Assembly (NCBI GenBank): GCA_963717955.1
Contig: CAVQXR010000002.1
Coordinates: forward strand, 372,001 to 436,000
Direction: 5' to 3'
Source: CAVQXR01 sp963717955
Lineage (GTDB): Bacteria > Actinomycetota > Thermoleophilia > Gaiellales > Gaiellaceae
Length of the DNA stretch: 64,000 bases
This document shows, one piece after another, positions 8,422 to 17,631 of the stretch. Both the position numbers and the translations under genes were made by a program. Positions within the stretch are counted from its first letter, which is position 1, and every line of letters begins with the position of its first letter. The notes beneath the pieces were generated by a model, which was not told where the DNA came from, did not search any database, and saw only the letters and a program-made list of their open reading frames with translations.

Positions 8422-9696
8422 TCAGCCGCGAGGCGCCAGCTCGACCCGGACGGGCAGCTTTCTCAGCCCGTTCGTGAAGTTCGAGCGCAGGCGGATCGGC
8501 GGCCCGGTCAGGTCGAGGCGCTCCACGCGGTCGAGAAGCTCCTCGAGAAGCACGGTGATCTCGAGACGGGCGAGGTGCGCCCCGAGGCAGAAGTGCGGGC
8601 CGACGCGCCCGAAAGTCGCATGCTCATTCGGTTCACGGGCAATGTCGAACCGGTGCGGATCCGGGAAGACGTCGGGATCGCGGTTCGCGGAGCCGAACCA
8701 GACCACCACGCGGTCGCCCTGCTCGATGCGCTGACCGCGCAGCTCCGTATCCCGGGTCGCGGTGCGCCGGAAGTGCCAGACGGGCCCCGCGATCCGGAGC
8801 ATCTCCTCGACGGCGTCGGGAACGAGCGAGCGGTCGGCCCGCAGCCGTGCCCATGAGTCGGGATCGCGTGCCAGGGCGAGCATCCCGAGCGAGATCCCCT
8901 GCCGCGTCGTCTCGTTGCCGGCGACGACGAGGATCGCGAAGGTGTTGTCGAGATCGCGCTCCGAGAGCGGGCAGCCCTCGATCTCGGCGCCCGCGATCAG
9001 CGAGAGCACGTCGTCCTGTGGGCTCGCGCGACGGGACGCCCAGTACTGGCGGCCGAGCTCGCACAGCTCCCGGGCCCAGGGGCTGCCGAACGGCAAGTAG
9101 CGGTCCTCCTCACGCTCGCCGGTGAAGGCGAGCTCGCCGACGTACTCGGGCTCGGTGTCGACCAGCATCCGGTCGCCGAGCCAGATCAGGCGAGGGAGGT
9201 GCTCGTCGGAGAGCCCGAGGATCCTTCCCAGCACGCGGATCGGGATTGGTGCCGCGATCTCGTGGACGAGGTCGAACTCCCGCAACGGCAGCGCCTCGTC
9301 GAGCACCTCGGTCACGAGCTCCCGAAGCCACGGGTCGTACCGCTCGACGGCCCTCGGCGTGAAGTGTGCGGCGAAGATCCTTCGGAAGTGGGTGTGCCGT
9401 GGCGGGTCGGTCTCCATGAAGTTGCGCCGGGCCGCGAGCATGTCCTCGGGGAGGGGATCGATCGTCGCGGCACCGCCCAGCTCGGAGGAGAACGTCTCCC
9501 AGTCGCGCAGCACGGCGAGGACGTCGTCGTACCCGGTGATGACCCAGAAGCCCGGGCCGTCGGGCTCTCGGTGGCGGAAGACGGGCGCCTGGCTCCGGAG
9601 CAGCTCGAACACCTCCCACGGCTCGTGGTCGGCGAAGAGGTCGTGGTCGAGCAGGTCGACGTGGTCGAGCTTCGACGGCGGAGGCGTCGTGACCAT
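8422..9696 (-). CDS. Cytochrome P450
   Basis: 424 aa from ATG 9696 (the frame is open to 9732 but without support). All P450 landmarks are present: the I-helix oxygen-binding AGNETTR, the K-helix ExxR in EEMLRIAGP, and the heme-ligand loop FGRVGPHFCLGAHLAR with the cysteine near residue 370. The sequence is of the soluble bacterial class I type and needs a ferredoxin partner, which is not encoded nearby. It is convergent with the cupin gene and tandem with the aminotransferase. Substrate is not predictable. Confidence 0.93.
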   Translation of the reverse strand: MVTTPPPSKLDHVDLLDHDLFADHEPWEVFELLRSQAPVFRHREPDGPGFWVITGYDDVLAVLRDWETFSSELGGAATIDPLPEDMLAARRNFMETDPPRHTHFRRIFAAHFTPRAVERYDPWLRELVTEVLDEALPLREFDLVHEIAAPIPIRVLGRILGLSDEHLPRLIWLGDRMLVDTEPEYVGELAFTGEREEDRYLPFGSPWARELCELGRQYWASRRASPQDDVLSLIAGAEIEGCPLSERDLDNTFAILVVAGNETTRQGISLGMLALARDPDSWARLRADRSLVPDAVEEMLRIAGPVWHFRRTATRDTELRGQRIEQGDRVVVWFGSANRDPDVFPDPHRFDIAREPNEHATFGRVGPHFCLGAHLARLEITVLLEELLDRVERLDLTGPPIRLRSNFTNGLRKLPVRVELAPRG

Positions 9697-9751
9697 GACG
9701 CCATCGTATGAAGCTCGAGTCTCCCGCGCCACGGACGCGGCGCCCGCTGCT

Positions 9752-10999
9752 TCAGTCCTCGACGACTTCCTCGTCGAGCGCCTCGGCGATCACCTCGCCC
9801 AGCATCCGGATCTCGTCTTCGGTGATCACGAACGGCGGCGAGACGTGGAGCACCCCGTCCGGAAGCGCGCGCATCAGGACGCCCCTGGCGAGACAGCGGT
9901 CGGAGACGCGCAGCGCCGTGAGGTGGTCGACGAGAACGATGCCCGTCAGCAGGCCGATCCCGGTTCGAACCTCACGCACGAGCGTGTGCCCCTCGAGCGG
10001 CCGGAGGCTCGCGGCAAGCGCGGATTCGAGCTCACGAACCCGGGCAACGAGGTCCTCGCGCTCGATGATGTCGAGATTGGCCATCGCCGCGGCGCAGACG
10101 CTCGCGTGGCCGGCATACGTCAACCCGTGGCGGAAGACGAGGCTCGAACCGTCCTCCCAGAACGGCGACCACACGCGCTCGCCGACGATGACGCCGCCGA
10201 GCGGCAGGTAGCCGGACGTCACGCCCTTCGCGAACACGATCAGGTCGGGGGAGAGGCCGAAGCGCTGCGTTCCGAACCATTGGCCCGTCCGGCCGAAGCC
10301 GCAGATCACCTCGTCCGCGACGAAGAGGATCTCGTTGTCGACGCAGATCCGCTGGATCTCGTCGAAGTAGCCGGGCAGTGGGTGGATGACGCCCCCGGTG
10401 CCGACGATCGGCTCCGCGAAGAACGCGGCGATCCGGTCGGCGCCCAGATCGTCTACGACCGTCTGAAGCTCCGAGGCGTCGTTCGTGCCGACCCGCACGG
10501 CCTCAGCAACCATCTGTCCCACGCCTTCGCGGTTGATGTCGAGACCGACGATGCTCGTGCCCAGCGTGTGGAGCCCGTGGTAGCCGCGCTCGCGCGTGAC
10601 GATCGTCTTCTTGTCCGGCCTGTCCATGGCCGACCAGTACCGGCGGATCAGCTTGCCCGCGGTGTCGATCGCGTCGGAGCCGCCGCTCGTGAGGAAGACC
10701 TTTGCGTTCTCGATCGGCACGAGCTCGGCGAGGCGGGCAGCGAGATCGACGGCAGGACGGTTCGCGTAGTTCCCGAACGTGTGGTAGGTCTCGATCGCGC
10801 CCATCTGGCGGTAGACGGCGTCGGCGATCTCCTTGCGCCCGTGCCCGACGTTGCAGTACCAGAGCCCCGCCGGTGCGTCGAGCAGCCGTCGCCCGCGCTC
10901 GTCCCACAGCCAGACCCCTTCCCCCCGCTCGACGACGGTCTCCGTGCGCTTGACGACGGACATCTGGGCCTGCGAGTGCCAGAGCGCAGTCTCGGTCAC
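9752..10999 (-). CDS. Class III pyridoxal-phosphate aminotransferase
   Basis: 415 aa from GTG 10999. The PLP-binding residues are clear: Asp229 in FVADEVICGFGRTG and the Schiff-base Lys258 in DLIVFAKGVTSGYLPLGG, plus SGGSDAIDTAGK near residue 107. This is the layout of omega-amino acid:pyruvate or diamine aminotransferases. The frame is open for another 42 codons upstream, but that part overlaps the PPOX gene and has no homology-like character, so the shorter start is preferred. The exact amine donor is unknown. Confidence 0.9.
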   Translation of the reverse strand: MTETALWHSQAQMSVVKRTETVVERGEGVWLWDERGRRLLDAPAGLWYCNVGHGRKEIADAVYRQMGAIETYHTFGNYANRPAVDLAARLAELVPIENAKVFLTSGGSDAIDTAGKLIRRYWSAMDRPDKKTIVTRERGYHGLHTLGTSIVGLDINREGVGQMVAEAVRVGTNDASELQTVVDDLGADRIAAFFAEPIVGTGGVIHPLPGYFDEIQRICVDNEILFVADEVICGFGRTGQWFGTQRFGLSPDLIVFAKGVTSGYLPLGGVIVGERVWSPFWEDGSSLVFRHGLTYAGHASVCAAAMANLDIIEREDLVARVRELESALAASLRPLEGHTLVREVRTGIGLLTGIVLVDHLTALRVSDRCLARGVLMRALPDGVLHVSPPFVITEDEIRMLGEVIAEALDEEVVED

Positions 11000-11015
11000 C
11001 GGCGAATCGTATCTC

Positions 11016-11435
11016 TCAGCTCGGCGGATCCGTCCAGCTCGTGACCGAGACGGGCTCGATCCGCACGATCGTCTGAGGGCCCTGTACCCAGCGGTCGAGC
11101 ACCGCGTCGACGTCGCCCGTCGCAACGTAGCGCTGCGCGATCCGGCGGCACTCCGCGAGTAGGTCCGGATCCTCCCCGGTGCGGTAGACGGCCCGCCCGT
11201 GGACGAGCGCCGCTCCCCACGGGGGCTTGCTCTCGTAGACGGCGATGCTCACACGGTCGTCCCGGAGCAGGTTCCGGAACCAGGCGCGGCTCTCGTCCGT
11301 CCAGATCAGCATGGCGTCGCCGTCCCACCGATACCAGACGGGAACCTGGTGGGGCGAGCCGTCCTCCCGGACGGTGGCGATCGCCGCGGTGAACGGGCGC
11401 CCGAGGAAGGCGTCGAGGTCGGGGATCGGCGTCAT
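11016..11435 (-). CDS. Pyridoxamine 5'-phosphate oxidase-family (PPOX/F420-type) protein
   Basis: 139 aa split-barrel flavin-binding protein. The N-terminal strand pattern AAIATVREDGSPHQVPVWY, the DAMLIWTD strand and RNLLRDDRVSIAVYE follow the PPOX-class F420-dependent family common in Actinobacteria. It probably binds F420 or FMN and reduces or oxidises a small molecule. It lies 16 bp upstream of the aminotransferase and reads the same way, so they are likely co-transcribed. Confidence 0.82.
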   Translation of the reverse strand: MTPIPDLDAFLGRPFTAAIATVREDGSPHQVPVWYRWDGDAMLIWTDESRAWFRNLLRDDRVSIAVYESKPPWGAALVHGRAVYRTGEDPDLLAECRRIAQRYVATGDVDAVLDRWVQGPQTIVRIEPVSVTSWTDPPS

Positions 11436-11507
11436 CCGCTCAGGTCGTCCCGCAGCGCAAGGGGGCGGCGAGCACGACGTCGTCGACTCCGCGGCCGTCG
11501 GCCGGCA

Positions 11508-12905
11508 TCATCTGACCTGCGCGACCGCCCCGCTCTCGAAGCGATGCTTCGCGAGGGAGCGATCGTCGGGGAGCGCCGTCGGATACCGTCCGGTCAGGCA
11601 GGCGCGACAGAACTCGGCCTCCTGCCGGGCGGTCGCCCGCTGCAGGCCATCGAGCGAGAGGTACGCGAGCGACGTCGCACCGAGGAGCTCCCGGATCTCC
11701 TCGATCGAACGGCCGGCCGCGACCAGCTCGCCCTCCGTCGCCATGTCGATGCCGTAGTAGCACGGCGAGACGATCGGGGGCGACGAGATCCTGACGTGCA
11801 CCTCCTTCGCGCCGGTCTCGAACAGCATCCGGACGAGCTTGCGGGTGGTCGTCCCCCGGACGATCGAGTCGTCGACGATCACCACCCGCTGCCCGGCCAC
11901 TTCGTCGAGCGGGTTGAACTTGGTGCGGATCCCGTGCTCGCGGAGCATCTGGTCGGGCTGGATGAACGTGCGGCCGACGTAGCGGTTCTTGATCAGGCCC
12001 TCGTTGTAGGGGATCCCGCTGCGGCGGGCGAACCCGATCGCGGCCGGTGTCCCCGAGTCGGGGATCGGCATGACCACGTCGGCGTCGACCGGCGCCTCGC
12101 CGGCGAGCTCCTCGCCCATCCGCACCCGGGAGCGGTGCAGCTCGATGTCCTTCATGTGGGAGTCGGGGCGGGCGAAGTAGATGAACTCGAAGATGCAGAG
12201 CGCCCCGTCGCCCCGGGGCTCGAGCGCCTGGCGGGAACGCAGCCCGTCGGCGTCGATCACGATCAGCTCGCCGGGTCCCACGTCCCGCACCGGCTCGGCG
12301 CCGAGCAGGTCGAAGGCACACGACTCCGACGCGAGCACCCAGTCGTCATCGAGCCGGCCGAGCACGAGCGGGCGGATGCCGTCGGCGTCTCGAAACGCGA
12401 CGAGCTTGCCCTCGGAGAGGAGGACGATCGAGAACGCGCCCTCGAGGCGCTCCATCGCCCGCGCTACTGCCTCCTCGAGGGGGCCCTCGTCCCGCGCGAT
12501 CATTGCCGCGATCGCCTCGGTGTCCGACGTCGAGCTGAGCCGCGCTCCCGCGGCGCGAAGCTCCTCACGGAGCACCGAGGTGTTCGTGAGGTTGCCGTTG
12601 TGGGCGATCGCCACGGTGCGGTGACTCGCGTGCTGGACCGTCGGCTGGGCATTCGTCCACAACGTCGCGCCGGTCGTCGAGTACCGCGTGTGGCCGATCG
12701 CGGCCTGACCGCTCAGCCCTCGCAGCGTCTCCTCGGTGAAGACCTGGGCCACGAGCCCCATGTCGCGCACCACCGTCAGGTGGCCGTCGTCGATGACCGC
12801 GATCCCTGCCGACTCCTGGCCACGGTGCTGCAGCGCGAGCATGCCGAAGTGCGTGAGCCGCGCGACCTCACGGTCAGGGGCGTAGATGCCGAGGATCCCG
12901 CACAT
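11508..12905 (-). CDS. purF: Amidophosphoribosyltransferase (PurF)
   Basis: 465 aa. The protein begins MCGILGIY, so Cys2 becomes the N-terminal nucleophile of the glutaminase domain after Met removal, and no propeptide is present. LALQHRGQESAGIAV and NLTNTSVL follow. The PRPP-binding loop is VVIVDDSIVRGTTTRKLV. The C-terminal CRACLTGRYPT segment is that of the [4Fe-4S]-type enzymes. It makes phosphoribosylamine from PRPP and glutamine, the first step of purine synthesis. Its ATG overlaps the purL stop (ATGA), so purL-purF are translationally coupled. Confidence 0.97.
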   Translation of the reverse strand: MCGILGIYAPDREVARLTHFGMLALQHRGQESAGIAVIDDGHLTVVRDMGLVAQVFTEETLRGLSGQAAIGHTRYSTTGATLWTNAQPTVQHASHRTVAIAHNGNLTNTSVLREELRAAGARLSSTSDTEAIAAMIARDEGPLEEAVARAMERLEGAFSIVLLSEGKLVAFRDADGIRPLVLGRLDDDWVLASESCAFDLLGAEPVRDVGPGELIVIDADGLRSRQALEPRGDGALCIFEFIYFARPDSHMKDIELHRSRVRMGEELAGEAPVDADVVMPIPDSGTPAAIGFARRSGIPYNEGLIKNRYVGRTFIQPDQMLREHGIRTKFNPLDEVAGQRVVIVDDSIVRGTTTRKLVRMLFETGAKEVHVRISSPPIVSPCYYGIDMATEGELVAAGRSIEEIRELLGATSLAYLSLDGLQRATARQEAEFCRACLTGRYPTALPDDRSLAKHRFESGAVAQVR

Positions 12906-15053
12906 CAGCCGAGCGCCTCCGGGAGGGCGCCCTCATAGGCTCCGCGGAGGTCGCCGAGTGGCACGTCGAGCAGGGCGTCCCCGCCGACCCGGCCCACCTC
13001 GCGGACGGGCACCGGGCCGCACATGAGCTCCGCGACGAGCCCGGGAGACACGGCGACGACCGCCTGCCCGCCGCCCTCGCCGAACAGCGTCAGGGCGTCC
13101 TGCTCGAGCTCGAGCTCTGCGCCGAGGCCCGATGCGATCGCAGCCTCGGCGAGGGCGACCGCCAGGCCTCCCTCGGCGGCATCGTGGACGAGGGTCGCGC
13201 GGGGCGCGGTGCTGACGAGGAACGCGATCAGTGCGACCTCGGCCGCGAGCGCAGGCATCGCCACCCGGCCGACGGGTCCGCCCAGGAAGCGTGCCTGGTA
13301 CTCGGAGCCGTCGAGCCGGAGCTCGGGTCGCCCGGCGACCAGGACGGCATCGCCCTCGCGCCAGATGCCGGGAACCCGGCGCACGTCCTCCACCACGCCG
13401 ACACAGCCGATCGCCGGTGTCGGGTGGATCGCCCGGCCGTCGGTCTCGTTGTACAGCGAGACGTTTCCCGAGACGACCGGTACGCCCAGCGCCTCGCAGG
13501 CGAGCGACATCCCTTCGATCGCCTCGGCGAGCTCCCACGCGATCTCGGGCTTCTCCGGGTTTCCGAAGTTGAGGCAGTTCGTGAACGCGAGCGGGCGGCC
13601 GCCGACACAGGCGACGTTGCGGGCGGCCTCGAGCACTGCGAGCGCGCCCCCGGCCAGCGGATCGAGCGAGGCGAGCCGGCCCGAGCCGTCGAGCGAGACC
13701 GCGAGGCCCCGGTACGACGGCCGGAGCCGCAGGACGGCCGCGTCGAGGCCCGGCCGGCGCACGGTGCGCGACTGGACGAGCTGGTCGTACTGCCCGTAGA
13801 CCCATGCCCGGCTCGCGACGTTCTCGCTCGCGAGCAGCCCGAGCAGCTCCTCGGGAGTCGCCCGTCGCGCAGGCAGCTCCACCGGCCGGTCGAGCTCCCG
13901 GGCCCTCACCTCGATCGGATAGCGCGGGCACTCGTCGGTGAGAAGCCGCGCCGGGATGTCACCGACGACCTTCCCGTCGAAGAAGACGCGGAGCCGGGCG
14001 TTCCCGCTCACCTCGCCGACGACGGTGCACGGCAGCTCCCAGGTCGCGCAGACCGCCTCGACCTCGGGCAGGCGATCCGGGGCGACGACGCAGATCATCC
14101 GCTCCTGGCTCTCGGAGATCATGATCTCCCACGGCTTCATGCCCGCCTCGCGCAGCGGCACGCGGTCGAGGTGGACGTCGACGCCCGCGCCACCCTTCGC
14201 CGCCATCTCGGCGAGGGACGAGGCGAGGCCCGCGGCGCCGCAGTCCTGGAGCGAGAGCACGAGCCCGCCCTCGACGAGCGCGAGGCTCGTCTCGATCAGC
14301 TTCTTCCCGGTGAACGGGTCGCCGACCTGCACGGTCGGGCGCTTGTCCTCGTCCTCCCCGGACAGCTCCTGGCTCGCGAGCACGCTCGCCCCGCCGATCC
14401 CGTCCCGACCGGTGGTGGCGCCGTACAGGACGACGAGGTTTCCGGTCCCGGTCATCGTCGAGCGGGTGAGCCGCTCGGCCGGGAGCAGGCCGACGCACAT
14501 CGCGTTGACGAGGCAGTTCGACGCGTAGCGTTCGTCGAACACGCATTCGCCGCCGACGGTCGGGACGCCGACGCAGTTTCCGTAATGGCCGATCCCGGCG
14601 ACCGCACGGCCGAACATCCAGGCGTTGCGCTCGTCTCCGAGCGGGCCGAACCGAAGCGAGTCGAGCAGCGCGATCGGGCGGGCGCCCATCGCCGACGACG
14701 TCGCGCAGGATCCCGCCGACACCGGTGGCGGCGCCCTGGAACGGCTCGACGGCGGACGGGTGGTTGTGGCTCTCGACCTTGAAGGCGACCGCGAGCCCGT
14801 CGCCGACGTCGACGACGCCGGCGTTCTCGCCCGGCCCCTGCAGCACGGCCGGGCCGTCGGTCGGGAAGCGCTTCAGGAGGAGGGCGGAGTGCTTGTAGCC
14901 GCAATGCTCCGACCACAGGAGGCTGAAGACGGCGAGCTCGAAGTGGTTCGGCGTCCGGTCGAGCAATCCTTGGATACGGTCGTACTCCCAGTCCGTCAGG
15001 CCGAGCGCGCGATGAAGCGGCTGTTCAGTGACCGGGTCAACGAGAGGGCGCAA
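12905..15053 (-). CDS. purL: Phosphoribosylformylglycinamidine synthase, large subunit (PurL), interrupted by one extra base
   Basis: The N-terminal part (QPLHRALGLTDWEYDRI...WSEHCGYKHS...VAFKVESHNHPSAVEPFQG) runs in one frame to GGILRDVV. The rest (MGARPIALLDSLRFG onward, with GATTGRDGIGGAS) runs in the next frame. Dropping one base near 14690 (reading GGCGATGGGC as GGCATGGGC) restores the family's RDVVGMGARPIALLD. The corrected protein is about 715 aa, normal for the small-type PurL that works with PurQ and PurS, both encoded at 34.5-35.5 kb. The start is uncertain; TTG 15053 is used because no ATG or GTG lies near the conserved N-terminus. An essential gene broken this way points to a sequencing error. 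Confidence 0.9.
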
Positions 15054-15465
15054 GTCTAGATGGTCGATCGGAAATTGTGGTGCTGGCGGGGGTGGGCGAG
15101 ACCAAGCCTGGCCGCGGTACTCCGTTGCTCGTACCAGAGGTACGGGCAACGAGCGAGCGTGGTTCCGGGCGCCGGTATCGGCCGCCATCCGGCGGTGTCA
15201 CGGGTTCCGGTCAATCGCCGATCAATCATCGAGCTTTCGAGGAGGATCGCGGCCGACGGCCGCAGCGCGCAGGAGCGCAGAACCTCAGGATAGCCGGAGC
15301 AGCGTCGTGCTCCGTCCCGGATCGTCCCGGTGATGCTCCGGCGCGTGAAACGCCCGACCGTTGGGCGTCTGGTAGCCTTCGCGGCCTGATGCGCTGACCC
15401 GCCCCGTTTCACGTTGAGCTTCCGCGACGTCCCGGTTGGGGTGCCGCGGTGACCGAGGGCGAGAG
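15054..15465. other. Divergent intergenic region with hairpins, no gene seen
   Basis: About 410 bp between the purL start and the MFS start. It holds a 13-bp stem with one G-T mismatch (CGTTGCTCGTACC 15123-15135, loop AGA, GGTACGGGCAACG 15139-15151) and a smaller ACGCCC/GGGCGT hairpin near 15349-15369. A stretch at 15307-15321 (GTGCTCCGTCCCGGA) resembles the end of the dispersed repeats described elsewhere in the window. The short frames on both strands lack codon bias and starts. No tRNA or known riboswitch was recognised. Confidence 0.5.
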
Positions 15466-16758
15466 ATGAGCGAGCGCATGCGGACAACCGAGGAGACCGG
15501 GCCGGGCGGCTGGCGCCGCGTCGGCGTGCTGCGCCCGTTCGCGATGCGGGACTTCCGCCTCCTGTGGACGGGCCTCAGCGTCTCGCTGTTCGGCGACGGG
15601 CTGTTCCTCGTCGCGCTGGCATGGCAGACCTACGAGCTCTCGAACTCGCCGAGCGCGCTCGCGACGGTGGGCCTGGCCTGGACGATCCCGATGGTGTCGC
15701 TGCTCGTCTTCGGCGGCGTCATCAGCGACCGGTTCGACCGGCGTCGCGTGATGATCGCGTCGGACCTGCTGCGGGGGAGCGCCGTCACGGCGATGGGCGT
15801 CCTCGCAATCACCGGCCACCTCGAGCTGTGGCACCTGTACCTGCTCTCGGCCGTGTTCGGAGCGGGCGACGCGCTGTTCCCGCCGGCCTTCGGCGCGTTC
15901 GTGCCGCAGATCGTTCCCGCCGGCCTGCTCGTACAGGCGAATTCGGTCGACGCGTTCATGCGGCCGCTGATGATGCAGCTGATGGGGCCCGCCGCCGGCG
16001 GCCTGATCGTCGCGGCGATCGGAGCCGGCGGGGCCTTCCTCGTCGATGCGGCGACGTACGCCGTGTCGGTGACGGCCCTCTACTTCGTGCGCGCCCGCCC
16101 GGGGCTCAGGGCGGAGGCGGCCGGGGCGAGCGTCCTCGCAGACATCCGCCAGGGCATGCGCTTCGTGCGCTCGCAGACCTGGCTCTGGGGGACATTGCTG
16201 ATGGCGGCGATCTCCCTGCTCTTCTTCCTCGGCCCGTTCGAGGTCCTCATGCCGTTCGTGATTCGGAACGAGGTCGGCGGCAGCGCGCGTGACCTCGGGT
16301 TCGTCTTTGCCGCCGCAGGGGTCGGGGGGATCGCGGCCTCCCTGCTGACGGCGCAGCGTCGTCTCCCCCGCCGGGTCGTGACGGTGATGTACGTCTGCTT
16401 CGCCTTCGCCGTGTCCGGCCCCATCGTCTACGGCATCGCGAACGAGATCTGGCAGATGATGCTGGCCGCGTTCATCGCCGGTGCCGGGGCCGCAGCGGGT
16501 GGGATCATGTGGGTGACGCTGATGCAGCGGCACGTGCCCGGCGACCTGCTCGGACGGGTGACGAGCCTCGACTGGCTCGTCTCGACGTGCCTGCTCCCCG
16601 TCTCCTTCGCGCTGACGGCACCGGTCGCGGCAGTGCTCGGCGTGCGCGAGACGTTGCTCGCCGCCGGGATCCTCGGGGTCTCGACCACCCTCGCCTTCCT
16701 CTTCCTGCCCGGAGTCCGCGACCTCGAGCGGGGTCGGGCCGCCGAGGTCACGCCGTGA
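15466..16758 (+). CDS. MFS transporter (DHA3/EntS-like exporter)
   Basis: 430 aa from ATG 15466 (GAGGGCGAGAG just upstream). About 12 hydrophobic segments; the N-terminal FRLLWTGLSVSLFGDGLFLVALAW and the loop GGVISDRFDRRRVM (the MFS motif A equivalent) fit the drug/siderophore exporter group. The second half begins near WLWGTLLMAAISLLFFLGPF. It sits in the inner membrane and likely exports a small organic molecule by proton antiport. It ends 11 bp inside the convergent TauE/SafE gene. Confidence 0.88.
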   Translation: MSERMRTTEETGPGGWRRVGVLRPFAMRDFRLLWTGLSVSLFGDGLFLVALAWQTYELSNSPSALATVGLAWTIPMVSLLVFGGVISDRFDRRRVMIASDLLRGSAVTAMGVLAITGHLELWHLYLLSAVFGAGDALFPPAFGAFVPQIVPAGLLVQANSVDAFMRPLMMQLMGPAAGGLIVAAIGAGGAFLVDAATYAVSVTALYFVRARPGLRAEAAGASVLADIRQGMRFVRSQTWLWGTLLMAAISLLFFLGPFEVLMPFVIRNEVGGSARDLGFVFAAAGVGGIAASLLTAQRRLPRRVVTVMYVCFAFAVSGPIVYGIANEIWQMMLAAFIAGAGAAAGGIMWVTLMQRHVPGDLLGRVTSLDWLVSTCLLPVSFALTAPVAAVLGVRETLLAAGILGVSTTLAFLFLPGVRDLERGRAAEVTP

Positions 16759-17509
16759 TCGCAGCGACCAGACCGCAGACGACGAGCAGCGCGAGCACGG
16801 CCCGCCGGAAGAGCCGCGGCGGGAGCCTCGTGCCGGCGACCGTGCCGAGCAGGTTTCCGAGCAGCGAGACCGGCAGCCAGACGAGGAACGCGGGGTAGAG
16901 CGCCTCGCCGGAGATCCTGTCGCCGATCGCCAGCCCGGCGAGCAGAATGGCGCACGAGGCGACGAAGTAGGCGGCCATGTCGCCGATGAAGCTCGCCGGG
17001 CTCGGTTCCTCCCGCGCCAGGAGGAGCGCCGGTGCGACACCGGACAGCGACGTCGTCGCGCCCATCAAGCCGCCGACGAGCCCCGCAGCCCCCGCCCCGC
17101 CCGGCAGGGGCGGAGGGGCCGGCGCGTCCACCGAGCGCGCGAGCAGGAGCGCGACGGCGACCACGATCAGGCCTGCGCCGATCTCGAGCGCCCGCGTGCT
17201 CACCGAGTCGAGCACCCAGAGCCCGAGGACAAGGCCGGGAACGACCCCCGCGATCAGCATCGCCACCCGGCGCGCGCGGACGTGTGAGCGGAACCGGTAG
17301 ACGACCGAGATCCGCGTGACGAGGCTGAGCGCGAGGTTGCTCGTGACGACGAATTCGAGCGGATACCCGACGAGCAGGAGCAGCGGCGTGCAGATGAGCG
17401 CGTAGCCGAAGCCCGTCGCGCCGCCCACGAAGGACGCGACCGCCACCGCAAGCGCGCCGAGGAGGAGCACGGGTGGGCGAAGCCTAGTGGTGTCTCCCGG
17501 AGAGACCAC
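16748..17509 (-). CDS. TauE/SafE-family sulfite/organosulfonate exporter-like membrane protein
   Basis: 253 aa with about 8 hydrophobic segments and the family's two repeated halves: FVGGATGFGYALICTPLLLLVG near the N-terminus and GLVGGLMGATTSLSGVAPALL in the middle. The family exports sulfite, sulfoacetate or related anions. The GTG start used here lies inside the 29-bp palindrome at 17484-17512, so the true start or its regulation may be affected by that element. Confidence 0.85.
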   Translation of the reverse strand: MVSPGDTTRLRPPVLLLGALAVAVASFVGGATGFGYALICTPLLLLVGYPLEFVVTSNLALSLVTRISVVYRFRSHVRARRVAMLIAGVVPGLVLGLWVLDSVSTRALEIGAGLIVVAVALLLARSVDAPAPPPLPGGAGAAGLVGGLMGATTSLSGVAPALLLAREEPSPASFIGDMAAYFVASCAILLAGLAIGDRISGEALYPAFLVWLPVSLLGNLLGTVAGTRLPPRLFRRAVLALLVVCGLVAAITA

Positions 17510-17512
17510 TAG
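17484..17512. repeat. Minimal copy of the CTAG-ended palindromic repeat (solo fused ends)
   Basis: CTAGTGGTGTCTCC followed by CGGAGAGACCACTAG, a nearly perfect 29-bp palindrome. Its arms match the terminal repeats of the 167-bp copy at 18862-19028 (CTAGTGGTCACTCCGGGA). It looks like two terminal inverted repeats joined without an internal part. It covers the start codon of the TauE/SafE gene. A further CTAGTGCTCCGG reads outward from 17509. Confidence 0.65.
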
Positions 17513-17631
17513 TGCTCCGGGTCGTTGCTCCCGGCCAGGGCGCCCTGGAGTATCTTCTCGGGGGAGCTCGGATCGATCTTCGTGAGGAAGCAGCCCGGGT
17601 TTCGACGACCGCGACTTCGGAGGCAGGCGCC

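Noticed and set aside
15060..15200. Possible tRNA or riboswitch in the purL-MFS gap
   Set aside because: A strong hairpin is present, but there is no cloverleaf with TTCGAATC-type T-loop, no CCA-end context and no purine-riboswitch core.
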